Shown here: in pieces, positions 52,464 through 64,000 of the stretch
How positions within the stretch are numbered: the stretch's first letter is position 1
Layout of the letters: each line of letters opens with the position of its first letter
Assembly: GCA_025677815.1 (NCBI GenBank)
Contig: JAIXMP010000005.1
Coordinates: 372,001-436,000 of the forward strand
Origin: Phascolomyces articulosus
Taxonomy: Eukaryota > Mucoromycota > Mucoromycetes > Mucorales > Lichtheimiaceae
Length of the DNA: 64,000 nt
Direction: 5' to 3'
Notes under the pieces: generated by a model
Seen by the model: the letters and a program-made list of their open reading frames with translations, nothing else
The model's database searches: none
Told to the model about the DNA's origin: nothing
Translations under genes and position numbers: made by a program

Positions 52464-54761
52464 TTAAACAGCAACACGGGAAATTCTTCGTTTTTCACCA
52501 ACAAGTTTCCGACGTAAATCTTTTTTCACTCTACGATCACTTGTAGATGAACGTTGATGTTGTTGACCAACACTGGTTGTAGGTACAATTCCATCGTTGG
52601 TTGTACCTCTTGTTGTCGTTGCAATAGGTGTCAATAAATCATCCTTAATATTATGTAATAAAGACGTGGCAAATGGACATTGGTCCAATGATAACAATTG
52701 GCCATCGATCACGCGGGAACCAAGCACTTGAACATCAATTTGTAAATATTTTTGTTGTTGTGGATGAGTTGTTGAATCATTTGTCATCATATTGGAATGT
52801 TCTTCTTGAGGATGATAGATAGGAGAAATAATTGATAACATGGGATTATATTGATAAATGGCTTCTTGATGATGATCCATTTGTTCTTCATCTTCTTCCA
52901 TCATTATCTCATCCTCTTGTCCAACTGCAGATGTTGTTGATGTTGATGATTCATTATTTTGTGGGATAGGTGCCACTTGGGAAAATTCGGGAGAATACAA
53001 ATAAATCTTGGGAATTGTATTGGAAGAAGTAGAAGATGGTGATAATGTTGAAGATTGTTGCGACCAGCGCACAAGACCCGTCATCATTTCATTATTATTA
53101 TGATTATTATTATTATTATTATTGTCGTTTCGACTGAGTTTATCCTTAATCCATGATTGTAATGTTTGAGGTCGTACAGGATCCATCAGAACGAGGTCTG
53201 TTGTTTCTGTCGTTGTTGTCGTTTCTTCTTGTTCTTCTTTAGGTGCATCCAATGTCGCTCTTTCCAATACTTGTTGCTGTTGTTGTTGGATATAACTGCT
53301 ATCCAAAGATAAAGGTCCACCACCTCCTGGTGAATGCCCACCTACCGTTAATTGATTAACGGTTCTTGCTGGTAATGAAAACAATGCGAATGAAAATAAG
53401 ATTATCTGTTGAAAAAAAAAAAATATGTGTAACCATCAATAAGTGAATCTCAACCCAATTGATAAGTAATTTCCTTATTTCTTGTGTATGTGAAAAACTG
53501 AACAAGAAAAAGTTGAATCTCTACGGGAAATTTTCTTCTTATATAATTGTGTAAAAAAGAGAATTAGAAACCTTACCATAAATACAACTCCCGTAGCTTT
53601 CTTATTATTGGTATTATTTTGTAATACACCGCTCATCGAAGAAAGTCCATCGGAAGATGTCATACAGATTCTTCTTCGTAAATCTTGATTCTCCTTTTCT
53701 AATACACCCACTTGAGCTTCCAATGTTGCCACCTTGCTTTTTAATTGTTCATTTTCAACAGATAATAATTGTTTTTCTTCTTCTAATGCATTTAAATGTT
53801 CTCGTTTTCGTTTCCTTGATAATAACGCTGCTGCTCGGTTTTTTATTAATCGTTCTTGTCGTTTTGCAATAGCTGCTGCTTTTTGTGCATCAGGTGAATT
53901 TTCGGTAGTGTTGCTATTTCCAGGCTCTACTTTAATAGCAACAGGTTGTTCTTTTGAAGAAGTGCAAGTCGAAGAGGGTGATGAGGGCGATAATGAAGTT
54001 GTCGCTGTGTTAGTGATATTTGAAGAGGAAGGTGGCGTTGGGGTAATCATTTGATGTGAAGTAGTTGTTGTTGTTGTTGTTGTTGTCATTTGGGGTTCAG
54101 GACTCCTATTATTATTCGTTGTTGTTGTACTAACTCGAGCAGCTAATGGTCTCAGGGGTGCCGGAGCAATAGATGCAGGAGGTGGTGGTGGTTGAGAATC
54201 CATTCGTTTTTTACGCCCCCTTTTCTTTTTCGGTTGTTCACTATCCGAAGAAGAGGAAGAACAAGAGGAACGAGCCGAGGAATTGGTATCCACCATGATA
54301 GGTTGTTGTAAATAAGTTGGAGGAACAAAGGATTGAAAAAATTCAATAGGAGGGGGCGGTAAAAAGGATGGATGAGGTAACCAAGTGGTTGCATCAAATG
54401 TATTAGGACTATTATTAGTTGCAAATAAAGGTGGTTGAGGTTGTATTTCTTGTGAATGTTGCTGTTGTTGTTGGTGGAGATGATGTTGTTGAGGATCCAT
54501 TAATAAATCAGTAGATTGGTGAGGATGTTGTGAAGCATTGTCTGATGACGATGAAGTAGAATAAGGTGGTGAAGGTGGATTGTCAACAATATTCCAATTA
54601 CTATCAGGGGCAGCAAGACAATCAGCGTTTAAATAAGACATTAATAAGTCGTCTTGATCTTGTTGTGCATCAGGATCAGCTTTAATGGGTATGGACGATG
54701 GTGATGATGCCATTTTAATTTCTTTAAGGTTATTTGGTTGTTGTATAAAAAAAGGAGGCAA
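52464..54761 (-). CDS. bZIP transcription factor with a transmembrane segment (ATF6/CREB3-like layout)
   Basis: Exons 54761-53577 and 53405-52464 joined in phase 0 (donor GTAAGG, acceptor TTCAACAG); 708 residues. The N-terminal 290 residues are Ser/Pro/Gln-rich with a basic KKKRGRKKR motif, like an activation domain. The bZIP starts near 300 (ERLIKNRAAALLSRKRKREH) and the zipper follows to about 365 (Leu/Val heptads). Then comes a hydrophobic stretch ATGVVFMIILFSFALFSLPA around 389-408, and a C-terminal part of 300 residues. Cytosolic bZIP, one membrane span, lumenal tail is the plan of the ER-stress factors ATF6 and CREB3, so release by proteolysis is a reasonable inference. The intron falls inside the membrane segment. 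No S1P-type site is identified with confidence. Poly-Asn/Gln tracts occur on both sides. Confidence 0.88.
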
Positions 54762-55664
54762 AGGTGAAAAGAGAAAACAAAAAGAAAAAAAAGAAAAAGG
54801 GCTTAAAATTGTTTCAAATATGTTGTGTGTCTGACATAATTCGCTCAGCCTGTATATCTTGTACTAATTTTATTACAATCCCCCCCCTCTTTTTTTTTAA
54901 CACCTTTTTCCTTTCCTTTTGGTTATTTTAGTTAGAATTTAATAACTTAAATTTATCATTATTATTTAAGGAGAATAGATGAAAAAATACTTCTTGAAAA
55001 CATTTTTATTACATAACATGAATTATATTTTAATCATCATATATATACAACAAATCATTCCAATGCGATGAATCATCTTTATTCTTGATAAAGTAATTTT
55101 ATTTCATATTAAACGTTTGGTTGGGAATATCTTGTTAATTATGTGTAATTCACTATACTTTACAAGTGTAACATACACTACTTGATACTAAACAAGTTTA
55201 TTTCATGATTATATACTATTTATCACGTTCTATAGATTCCATTCCAACAGGTTGTATATCCCTCTTTATTGTTAGAATATAAAAACAAAATAGAAAAAGA
55301 TGGAAACAATGTTTATAAATAGAAGAAGAACATGTTAACAAATAAAAACCTTTGAAATTCCATCATTGACCGCACGTGCGTTTTTATTTTGGAAATTTAT
55401 CCAAACTCACCGCCTTTTTTCACTTTCTACATAATCAACCGTCCATCTTATCTCGACATAAATAATAGTCAGTACCATTGACATGTACGTAGGACAATTT
55501 TAATAGATAACTAGTAGGCGATGAGTGATATTGGATATTTGTATTCCAACCAAAAAAAATAAAAATAAAGTTTAATAAGAGAAAAGTGAAAAAGTACCTG
55601 GTTTTACAGACCAGAGAAAACAATTTCTATTTTTACTCAACAGCATCTGTAGTCACGATTTAAG

Positions 55665-55904
55665 ATGGATAAAAACTGGCATAAAGTATTCAATAGAACG
55701 TACGAATACCGTGGTAAAGATGGATATATACCCGTCTACTGTAAGTAAAAAAAAACATCACCACACAATTCTGCTTTTTGTCAACATTCTTTGTATTACT
55801 TTATAATAATCGATCTCAATGAGGCGCTATATCCCATAGATGAAATAAGATCTTACAGTTATTTGCCAGATGTGCCTCTTCTTTGTATACTATCAAAGAG
55901 ATAA
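55665..55904 (+). CDS. Small spliced ORF, 46 residues
   Basis: Exon 55665-55740 encodes MDKNWHKVFNRTYEYRGKDG then YIPVY and ends at a consensus GTAAGT donor in phase 1. The acceptor CCCATAG at 55833-55839 joins an exon 55840-55904 continuing YEIRSYSYLPDVPLLCILSK to a stop. Composition is protein-like, and frame and splice sites agree. It may be a genuine short gene, or the first exons of a gene whose remainder is lost, since nothing convincing follows. No family recognised. Confidence 0.4.
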
Positions 55905-57035
55905 ATGAATGTCAAAACACACGGTAGTGGTGGTGATAAAATGGTGCTATCATTTTTGCTATAGAATGACCAAGAAGTGACAATAAATTTCGTCATGACA
56001 ATGCCTAGTCGGGGTTAAACGATTTATGTTTTAGTCGTGAATGTATAAAAACGTTTGAATAAGCAAATGTCAGGATATCAAATACATTATAAAAAAAGAG
56101 AAATGAACCATGCACATTACATTGTCATATATTTTATTATAATTTGCTGTTAAAAGCAAATTTTTTACAATAAAATGTATTAGTAAATGTAGACAGTGTG
56201 GTGAGCTACACTGATACACCGAATAAGAGTTACCCATCATTCCATAATAATGCAAGATACAAACCTGGAAATGTTATACACTATATCACAGTTGATTCTT
56301 TATTGATTACGTATTATTAATATTCTGGAATCTATAAAAATAGTAAATAGTAAGAACATAAAATAAACAGTTGACTAGTAAATAGGATGGTGTATTTAGT
56401 ATATAATAACAAACGAAATATCTAGAATTAAGTAGGATTAGTCATGGAAGTAAATGTAGAAGTTGTTATTGTTGGTGGTGTAGTGGTGTTGAATTGTTAT
56501 TGTAATTGTTAATATTATTATCGGCAACTGAAGGGCGTGCCAGCATAAGGGAAGGACAAAATCATACTTTCCTAGTACGTTTATATAATTACATACAATA
56601 GATTTGTCTCCAAAAAATTACTCACAAGAGTCATTTAATTCTTGTGCTTCTTTATTTACAATATTCGGCCAGTTGCAGTATTTTGGAAAATGATTTCTAA
56701 CAAAACCAGTCCTTCATGGAATTTCAACCCTTTTAAAGATAATCATCAATTGTAGTTTATTTCGTAATGTTTCCCACTCCTATAACCCGGGTAGGGTGCG
56801 ATGAACCCATTGTAGGATGACCTACCTCTTTTCTTCTTTCCATAACTTCATTTACCATAATAGGTTATGCGATGGACCCATGTAGTTTGTTCTGTCGCTG
56901 CCTTTCCTCCATGACTACAAATTATTTTTTATGCCCGCTTTTGCGCACGCATTTCATATTTTATATAACAATATTTTGAATACCCATATTTTGGAAACAT
57001 GCAAGCGTTTTAGAATAATATCAGTTCATACAATA

Positions 57036-57960
57036 ATGGTGACTAGGAAGGATTGGGGAGGGGACCTTTCGTGGCATGGTAAGAAAAAAAAATTATTCAT
57101 TTTAATACTAAGTATGTAATGACGAACATTTCTTTTTCTTGTTGATAACTAACAAAGACCGTTACTCTTGTTATAGTAATCATGAACAAAAGATTGTGAA
57201 TACAATACTTTTTGGAACTATTATAAGCTTTTCCTCGCGGATCCAATGCGTATGTTATAATATTCTTCCGCTAAATATTAGTAGTCTGTTGTTATTATCT
57301 GGATTATGATGATAAAAACTGATATATGGATTGCTAGCATTGAATCCAAATATGTAGCATTGACAAAAAAGTACGGTCATAATTAATATCCATAGTGAAT
57401 GCCTTCATTTTTAATTATATCATTCTGTGTATCTGCATTTACATATTTATTAGACTTGAGAGGTCATCTATTACTTTGATGTTACTTTCTACTATATCTT
57501 CATTTTAGCACAATTTGGTGCATACGTTGGCATTTTTTGACATACCGATTCAGCTTGATATGATTTTATCATGTTGTATATGTGCTTTGTCAACTAGCAG
57601 CCCAACGTGGAAAAGAGGATAACTTGTTGGTGAGACAAGATTTGATGAAACAATCCGATGGACCATTTGACTAGGAGACCGATTTGTGATGGAATGTTCG
57701 AAACTAAAGGGTGTAAACTGTCTGTAGCAGGGATCTGAAAACGTTTCAGGTACGGAACGAAATAATTTTGATACACGAGGATGATGAACGCAGGGCACCT
57801 TGACCAGAAGACCACTCTTGTTTTGTCGTAATAATGTGGATAGAAATATCATGCAGATGGAGACAGGGAGGTGATGTTCATGGTAAAGCGGCCACTGAAA
57901 CTAGTTCTACTTCCGAAGATAAACGCGTAAAGTTGACTGATCTGAAATGAATGCATGCAT
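57036..57960 (+). pseudogene. Decayed multi-exon locus (tentative)
   Basis: An exon-like start 57036-57078 (MVTRKDWGGDLSWH) ends at GTAAGA in phase 1; a well-formed intron with a CTAAC branch-like site leads to acceptor TTATAG at 57176, but the frame stops seven codons later. Further on, after TAGCAG at 57600, QRGKEDNLLVRQDLMKQSDG runs to TAG at 57672, then protein-like pieces continue in shifted frames (GDRFVMECSKLKGVNC; SSTSEDKRVKLTDLK). The patch is GC-richer than its surroundings. The 100-codon frame on the opposite strand (57550-57852) is an alternative reading. Product unknown. Confidence 0.3.
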
Positions 57961-59535
57961 GTTTGACGTAAAAAAAAAATCTTTGCGCCGGCCTCCAATC
58001 ATATACAGTTAAAAGTGCCACTGAAGCAGCAGTCAAGTAGCTAAAATAAAAAATTAATAAGGTATTTGAAAACTGAATAACAATTGGCCAGGAACTTCAA
58101 ATCTTATCATACCATCATGACGTCTATTTCCATATAATTCTGCATTGATTGATACGAACGAGATGCTTTACTATGGATTTTCTGAATGATATAGAGGTAA
58201 TAAAGGATGTAAATGACATCCTAGTTGATAAATGTTCCCTTAATATACTACCACTACTATTATATTCAATTCCAACAGTCATACACCATCATCAATATCA
58301 TTGTCACACAACAGCAAAAAAATTAATAATCCTTTAGTCAAATATTCTCAGTATCTTGACAATTCTTTTGTAGTAAACCATTTCAAAGAAAACAATGATA
58401 TCAAGCTAAATCAGAGCATGAGAAGCCTTCACTGCTCCTAACAAAATTTCAAGGTTCCAACTTCTTCCCCTCAGACGAACATCAGTATTTTTTTTTTACC
58501 CTACCAGTACTAGCTTTTTTCTCTCCTAATCATGGAGGGTGGGAGAGAAGTGGGATCCAGTTAATGCCCTCCATCTTTATGTAATATATCCCCTAAAGTA
58601 CTATAAGGAAACAACTACATATATGCCTATAGGTGCAAAACATTTTAGCCTTCTAGTATTTTAACAAATATTATAAAATACACTTTTGAATTTAGGCATA
58701 CATTTTCCATATTGAATTTGTACGATATACAACGACAGGCAAGATCTAAGCCGTACATTATATTTATATAAATAAAGCATGAAAAAGAATAGATATTATA
58801 AAGGTCTGGTTCAGGTAGGTATTACATGTTTATTAAACTTGCTTTGAGTAGATTTGTATCGAAATGATAGTGTATTTTACTGGTTGGATCTCCAAGTACG
58901 GTCATATGTAATTCATGAATGCAGCACCTGACAGATTTGTACATCAAAATTGATTAAGGAAATCCCGTTTAATATAATAATAAGGTTGGTATGAGTAGCG
59001 ATAATATATATATATATGATAATAAAAGTCTTAATTGTTGTGTTAAAAGATGGAGTCCTTTGCTTTGAGTTAATGTAGTCGATTGATCAATAGGTAAGTT
59101 ATTCAGTACATCGAATCTTGCACATATTACATGTTTTTGTTGTCATTGAAAACTGAAAGGAAAATTGATGTCGGATAAAGAGAAGTAGTAATGTAACCCA
59201 GATAATAAATATTTTATTAAAAAACGTTCAATTTTAAACTATGTGGTGCTGGATAACAATACTATTAAAAATAAGTTATATGAAGAGATATTGTTGAACT
59301 TTTTGGTAATGTTGCTCATTTCATATTGTCATGGTTATAATGGTAGTTACTTGGTAATAATTAAAAAAATCAGGAAGGAGAAAAACCAAACTGAGTAACC
59401 ATGTTTTCTTTTGATTGTGATACGCAGAGTTACACTTTATTTCTCTCTTTTTTTCTTTTATTTCTCGAAACACAGCACTGCTCTTCTTCCCCTTTTATAT
59501 TACTTTTATATTTTTATGCATCACCGCCACTCCTG

Positions 59536-62500
59536 ATGGACTACTTTTCGACATTCAGAAAGCGGATTGTACCTGCCAAAGTCCAACCGACGAGTGCAAT
59601 GCAACTCGTTAAATTTCATAATTGTTGGGATTATATTCATGTAAGTCAACTTTTAATAAAATAAAATAAAAGACAATAACTACCTTTTACTATGAAACAA
59701 AGTTTTATTTTCTCCTTCCTTCTTTCTCCCTTTTTATTTGTTTTTTCCTCCGCAAAAGATCGATAGTATTAATGTATCGTATTCTCATTTTCTTTTTATA
59801 TGCTAGAATATATTTGACTCAAACGATAATAAAATGAACGTTCATGTACAACAAACAGAAATACCAGATAAACTACGTCAGATGGTCGATATGCTTGTAG
59901 ACGAAGAAGCTCGGCAGGAGGAAGACAGTACGACGGGGGTGTGCATGGAGTACTTTTTAAAAAACGGCGTGCTTCACTATTTAGTCAGTGTGGCTGAAAA
60001 GACGGATTATCCTGTTGGCATCAGGGGTGAAACGATCAAAATGGTTGCCAATATGGTGGATCTCTTAGATGATCGATTTCTGGTACACAACGCGGTGCAC
60101 AGGCCGACTGTGAAACTGTTACGTTTCTGTGTTCTTGACCAACAATATCAATATCACGAGGACCTCGTCGATCTCATGTATATTATCTGCTCCAAAATTC
60201 ACGGATTTCCAGCTTTACTCAATATCTTCTTTCATCATAATCCAACTGGTTATGATGAATTCTTATTATTCACTTACTTGCTCCGGTTTGTGCATCGGGA
60301 AGGACGATCCGGAGACTATGCCCGAACAGGTTTACTGTTTGTCATGGAAATGGCCACAGCCGATCATCTGGGGGACTTTATCCTATCATCTGATTTTGCT
60401 ACCATCATGGCTGCTGGGCTGGGGGCACTTTATTCACAATTACCACGGAAACTCGTCATCAAGGATGATTCATTGTTGACCAAAAGTCCATCCACCTATT
60501 TACTTGGTCAAGATTTTGTTCGTCAGCTCAATAGTCACAATGTAGACGAATCATGTTCATCTTCATTTCGATATCAACTTGACGCTTTTCTAAAATTACT
60601 CGAATTCTGTCAAGACGTACTTGCACGATGTCCACGATCAGATATTTGCAAGGCATTGCTACAATACATTCGTGCTATCTTTTTGGAGAATATTTTGTAT
60701 CCTTCGATTCTTGAATGTTCTGATGTGGATGGTTCATCTGTCGCTGTCATCAGCTATATCGATGTTATTTTGCAAACCGTCGAACATAACGCACTTGCCG
60801 ATATGATTGTTGGATTTTTAATTGACGACGACGATGATAGTGGACATTCCTCACCAACAAGCGAAGTCATGACCGATACTGATAAAATATGTTCCAATTT
60901 ATTCGCTGGTCTTGAACTCGATCGATATAAAAGCTCAACTTATTTTACTGCTGCTGGACGTTTTACGCTCAAAGATTTAATTTTTAGTCGCCTCAAATCA
61001 AGCTCACAGCCTGCTGTCATTGCTACATTAAAACTATTAAAAACGTTACTTACAAAGCATTGTCGGTATTCGTTGAAATTATTATCAATATACCCAGATT
61101 ATGGTGATGATTTTATTTATCCCAACAAACAACTTCATACTCAACCACCCTCATCGTCAGCATCATCTAATACCATCACAGCCACCACAGTATCTCATCA
61201 TATCCGCGAAATCGAACTTTATTTTTCATTAATTTCAGCAATCGATCAAGTACATGCCGATGATATTCAATTACATGGTTACGAAGGCTATTTATATGAC
61301 ATGGAAGCAGTAATGGAGGGCGATGATTGTTTCCAAAGAATGTGTACTGGATCATCAGGCGATGATGATGACAAGGGTAATGTTCTTGCAGGACACAGCA
61401 ATAACGGTCGACCGCGTGCTAGACGGAGACACAGTTTCAAATACGGTAATCGATTTGCAGCTACCGACCAAGAGCAACAACAAAAACACGAATTTCCTCC
61501 ACGAACCTACACCAGTCATTTATCATCATTAAAGAAACTTACACTGTTCAAACATCGAATACAGCCCACAGATCCACTATTGCAAATATTGCTCGGGTTG
61601 CTTAGCAATTTCTTTGCCCAATCCTCTGAACTCAATCTAGTATTGACAGGTGTCATTTCTGCACTAGCCACATGTCCGTATCGTTCATTGAAGGGTTGGA
61701 TCTCATTTCGGGATAGCGATCGAACGAGCCCAGAGGATGTTTTGGTCCTTAATTCTGATAGCGATGCAATTAATCTCAAAACAACAAAAAAGAAAGGCAC
61801 CGCCTCTATGGATGATGATCGAATTGATCCAAATGATATTTATCACCATCCTTCTGTGATACCCCCCAATATAGATAATGAAGATGACGATGATCGTTCT
61901 ATTGATTATGGTGTTGAAAAACAATCAGCATCCGTCACCCAACCTACTCATTTTAAATCATTCCCACCATTTTTCACCTTATTCCGAACACTCACACAAC
62001 AAGTCGATTATTATCGATCAGAAATCGACAATTTCGATATTTTGCTGGAAGAACGACGATTGATGTTACAAAATCCAAATGCGGCAGCAACATTAGAAAT
62101 GGGTTATTCATCCACTCCATCATCTCCTACCAGTCCTACAGCAGCATCGGCATCAGCTGGCAATACTATGGGCGCATCATTAACTGCTGCTGCAGGCTAT
62201 TTATTTGGCTTTAATAATCCTACTCCTCCACCTCCAGAACCAACCTACTCACGACGACCATCGATTTTGTCACAACAATCCCCAACTTCACCATCCAGCA
62301 ATGATTATTATTGGTGGAGTGCGCGTCCTGATAATAATCAATCATTTTCCTCATCTTCATCCATAACAGAAGCTACTCTTCATTCACTGATATCAGACCC
62401 AACATCACCAATATCAGTCCATGCGCGTCGAACGCAAGATATTCGTATCAAACCTTTATTCCCTTCCAGTTTCCCACAAGATAACAAGGATGCTATATTG

Positions 62501-62707
62501 GATTTGGATGATGAGGATGAAAACACTTTTGCACCTGCGGATCAAGATCCATCTGTGCAAGCACGTCGAAAAAAAGGTGTCGTCACAGATATTCCATTAT
62601 CTATGTTATTGAATAACGTTGTCATCTTGGAAGAGTCAATCAAGGAGCTTATTGCCGTTATGCAAGTACGATCCAGTCTTGGTGTCGATCAAGTTCGTTA
62701 TGTCTAA
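59536..62707 (+). CDS. FHIP / FAM160 (RAI16-like) family protein
   Basis: Predicted subunit of an FTS-Hook-FHIP type complex that links endosomes to dynein. Exons 59536-59640 and 59807-62707 joined in phase 0 (donor GTAAGT, acceptor TGCTAG); 1001 residues, typical size. The N-terminal domain is the conserved part: MDYFSTFRKR, then VDMLVDEEARQE, CMEYFLKNGVLHYLVSVAEK, DYPVGIRGETIKMVANMVDL, HRPTVKLLRFC and FLLFTYLLRFVHREGRSGDY, followed by ARTGLLFVMEMA. A second conserved block lies near 590 (DPLLQILLGLLSNFFAQS). The C-terminal third is Ser/Pro/Asp-rich and probably disordered, ending in helices (IPLSMLLNNVVILEESIKEL). Position of the start: an upstream frame to 59401 is open, but MDYFSTFRKR is the likely beginning. 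Early-endosome motility by FHIP is known from filamentous fungi; the assignment here is by motif. Confidence 0.88.
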
Positions 62708-62940
62708 GAATAAAAAAAATGAATATACATATACATATACATTCCTTTTTCATATTATATAATTATAATTATCATCTTATTTCATTATTTTTATGCGTAT
62801 GCAATATATAAATCTGAGCGAAAATGGAATGCTTTTTTTTTTTATTACATATTGATTAATATTATTTTACACAAAAGGAACAAGTGAATGGAAATGAATA
62901 ACAGTGGTCGGGCTCTTTTTTTTATTATTGTTGTTACTAT

Positions 62941-64000
62941 TTAGAAATGAATTGATTTGAGCTGATCCACAAATGCCTCCAAAAAGCCATCGTCAGTACA
63001 TTTAAGATCTATAGTGATAGTTGCTATTCCCTCTTGCGAAGTCAAATCATATTTCAATAACCCTGCAATTTGGGAACCTTGAATACTCTTGGCATAGAGT
63101 GAAGCTGCACCAGGAACAACCTCAACTACTTGTAATTGAGTCGTACTTGTGATTGTGCTAAGTGCATCAATGAGCATTTGATCAACCGCTGTTTCAGTTG
63201 CGATGGGTATCTCGATAGCTACACTATCCCGATAGTCAAATTCTTGACCATGTTCTGCCAGCAAAGCTGCAAACTGTGTTGGATCCATTGATTGTTCTTG
63301 AATTAAAAAGACGCTTGGATGGACTTTTATTTCAAGTGGTATCTGATTTAATGCCGATGAATCCTACAGGATTTTGTCATTTTAGTTTCAGTTTACTTTG
63401 TAAAAAAAAGTATGCACTTTCATATTGAATCACAAGCAATTTTTTATCCCATCAATGTACACAACATTTCTTTTAAGTAAACATATGTTTACCTGTATAT
63501 CATATTGTAAATCACATCGTAAGCAGAGCCCTCGACGAATATCTCCCGTACTAGCAAAGTAGCCTACTGCTTCAATCTCTTTACCAGATTCCAATTCAAA
63601 CTTGTCGCATAACGATGCAAGGGTTGAATGGTGCATATCTTCAACATATCTGAAATCAAATGACTCAATTGGTGTAAAATGTAAATCGGTGAGTGTGGCA
63701 TCTTCTGACTTGTTCTTCATAGTCAATTTAGCTTCAATGACAGGTGTACCGTTATCTTTTTCATCTGATAGTGATAATCGATAGTGCTACATAAATATAA
63801 TAATCAAATGGTACATTAGTTGTTTGATAAGATCTTTTGTATATAAAGTTTTTTTTTCTTAAAAAAAAAATAACTTACGAGCTCAATTTGTTCGTTACTT
63901 AATAGAAGCTCAGGTGGAATTTGTTTCCGTTGATCCTTCAAAAGATTTTCTGTAGGCATATCAGGTACTTCGTTTGTGTGACCATTTTCAAGCTGCTGAT
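62941..64000 (-). CDS. APL5: AP-3 complex subunit delta, C-terminal part (cut by window edge)
   Basis: Large subunit of the AP-3 adaptor, which sorts cargo from Golgi/endosomes to the vacuole. Exons visible: >64000-63879, 63786-63493 and 63363-62941, all joined in phase 0; about 279 C-terminal residues are present and the gene continues beyond the right edge. The end matches the delta-adaptin appendage region: GAASLYAKSIQGSQIAGLLK, then TIDLKCTDDGFLEAFVDQLK, which corresponds to the ASMYSRSIQG and KCSD segments I know from animal AP3D1. Upstream exons are hydrophilic then beta-rich (HYRLSLSDEKDNGTPVIEAK). It is convergent with the FHIP-like gene, 233 bp between stops. Confidence 0.83.

Larger units (their letters stand above)
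54762..59535. other. 4.8-kb spacer
   Basis: AT-rich region between the divergent bZIP and FHIP-like genes. It contains a small spliced ORF (55665-55904), a decayed locus (57036-57960) and a near-repeat pair, GCGATGAACCCATTGTAG near 56798 and GCGATGGACCCATGTAG near 56870. Nothing else supported. Confidence 0.45.

Noticed and set aside
57550..57852. 100-codon minus-strand frame
   Set aside because: Possible, but plus-strand pieces in the same place have exon-like borders; no recognisable domain on the minus strand, so it is not called as a gene.

Overview
The window looks like nuclear chromosomal DNA of an early-diverging filamentous fungus, most likely Mucoromycota (Mucorales). The reasons are very AT-rich spacers full of A/T and TA tracts, many short introns (about 60-170 nt, GTAAGT-like donors, TAG/CAG acceptors), strongly biased codons in the housekeeping genes, and protein families typical of fungi. 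I rebuilt exon-intron structures by hand from reading frame, splice-site phase and protein motifs; every joined model below is divisible by three and ends in a stop, except the gene cut by the right edge.

Layout. 1-13 kb: an F-box/LRR gene (+), a seven-exon cytochrome P450 (-), and two ACS-type (Dal5/Tna1-like) MFS transporters (-), each with a micro-exon, with a possible tiny spliced gene between them. 13.9-21.0 kb: acetyl-CoA carboxylase (-), with a likely alternative first exon upstream. 22.6-27.7 kb: a cluster of regulatory genes on the minus strand, namely a Con7-like C2H2 factor, a small coiled-coil orphan and a double-GATA-finger factor. 27.7-39.4 kb: about 11.6 kb with no intact gene, only broken or orphan protein-like frames and one GC-rich hairpin island. 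39.4-45.2 kb: CWC24 splicing factor (-), divergent from a peroxisomal 3-ketoacyl-CoA thiolase (+), then a small secreted double-psi beta-barrel protein (+). 45.2-49.7 kb: spacer with a 131-bp MITE-like element. 49.7-52.1 kb: an unusual eleven-exon gene (+) with three copies of a zinc-finger module, every intron in phase 1. 52.5-54.8 kb: a bZIP factor with a membrane segment after the zipper (-). 54.8-59.5 kb: spacer with a small spliced ORF and a decayed locus. 59.5-64 kb: an FHIP/FAM160-like gene (+) convergent with the 3' part of the AP-3 delta adaptin gene (-).

There is no operon logic here. Themes are lipid metabolism (acetyl-CoA carboxylase makes malonyl-CoA for synthesis, the PTS2 thiolase degrades acyl chains in peroxisomes), endosomal trafficking (FHIP-like and AP-3 delta) and transcription factors. 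The most novel item is the 49.7-52.1 kb gene: three CX4CX13HX4H fingers, each followed by a short Cys/KGEDI-like tail on its own phase-1 exon, which suggests growth by tandem duplication of a symmetric exon pair. Second-tier items are the MITE, the membrane-tethered bZIP with an intron inside its membrane segment, the alternative ACC1 first exon and the 14- and 18-nt micro-exons.
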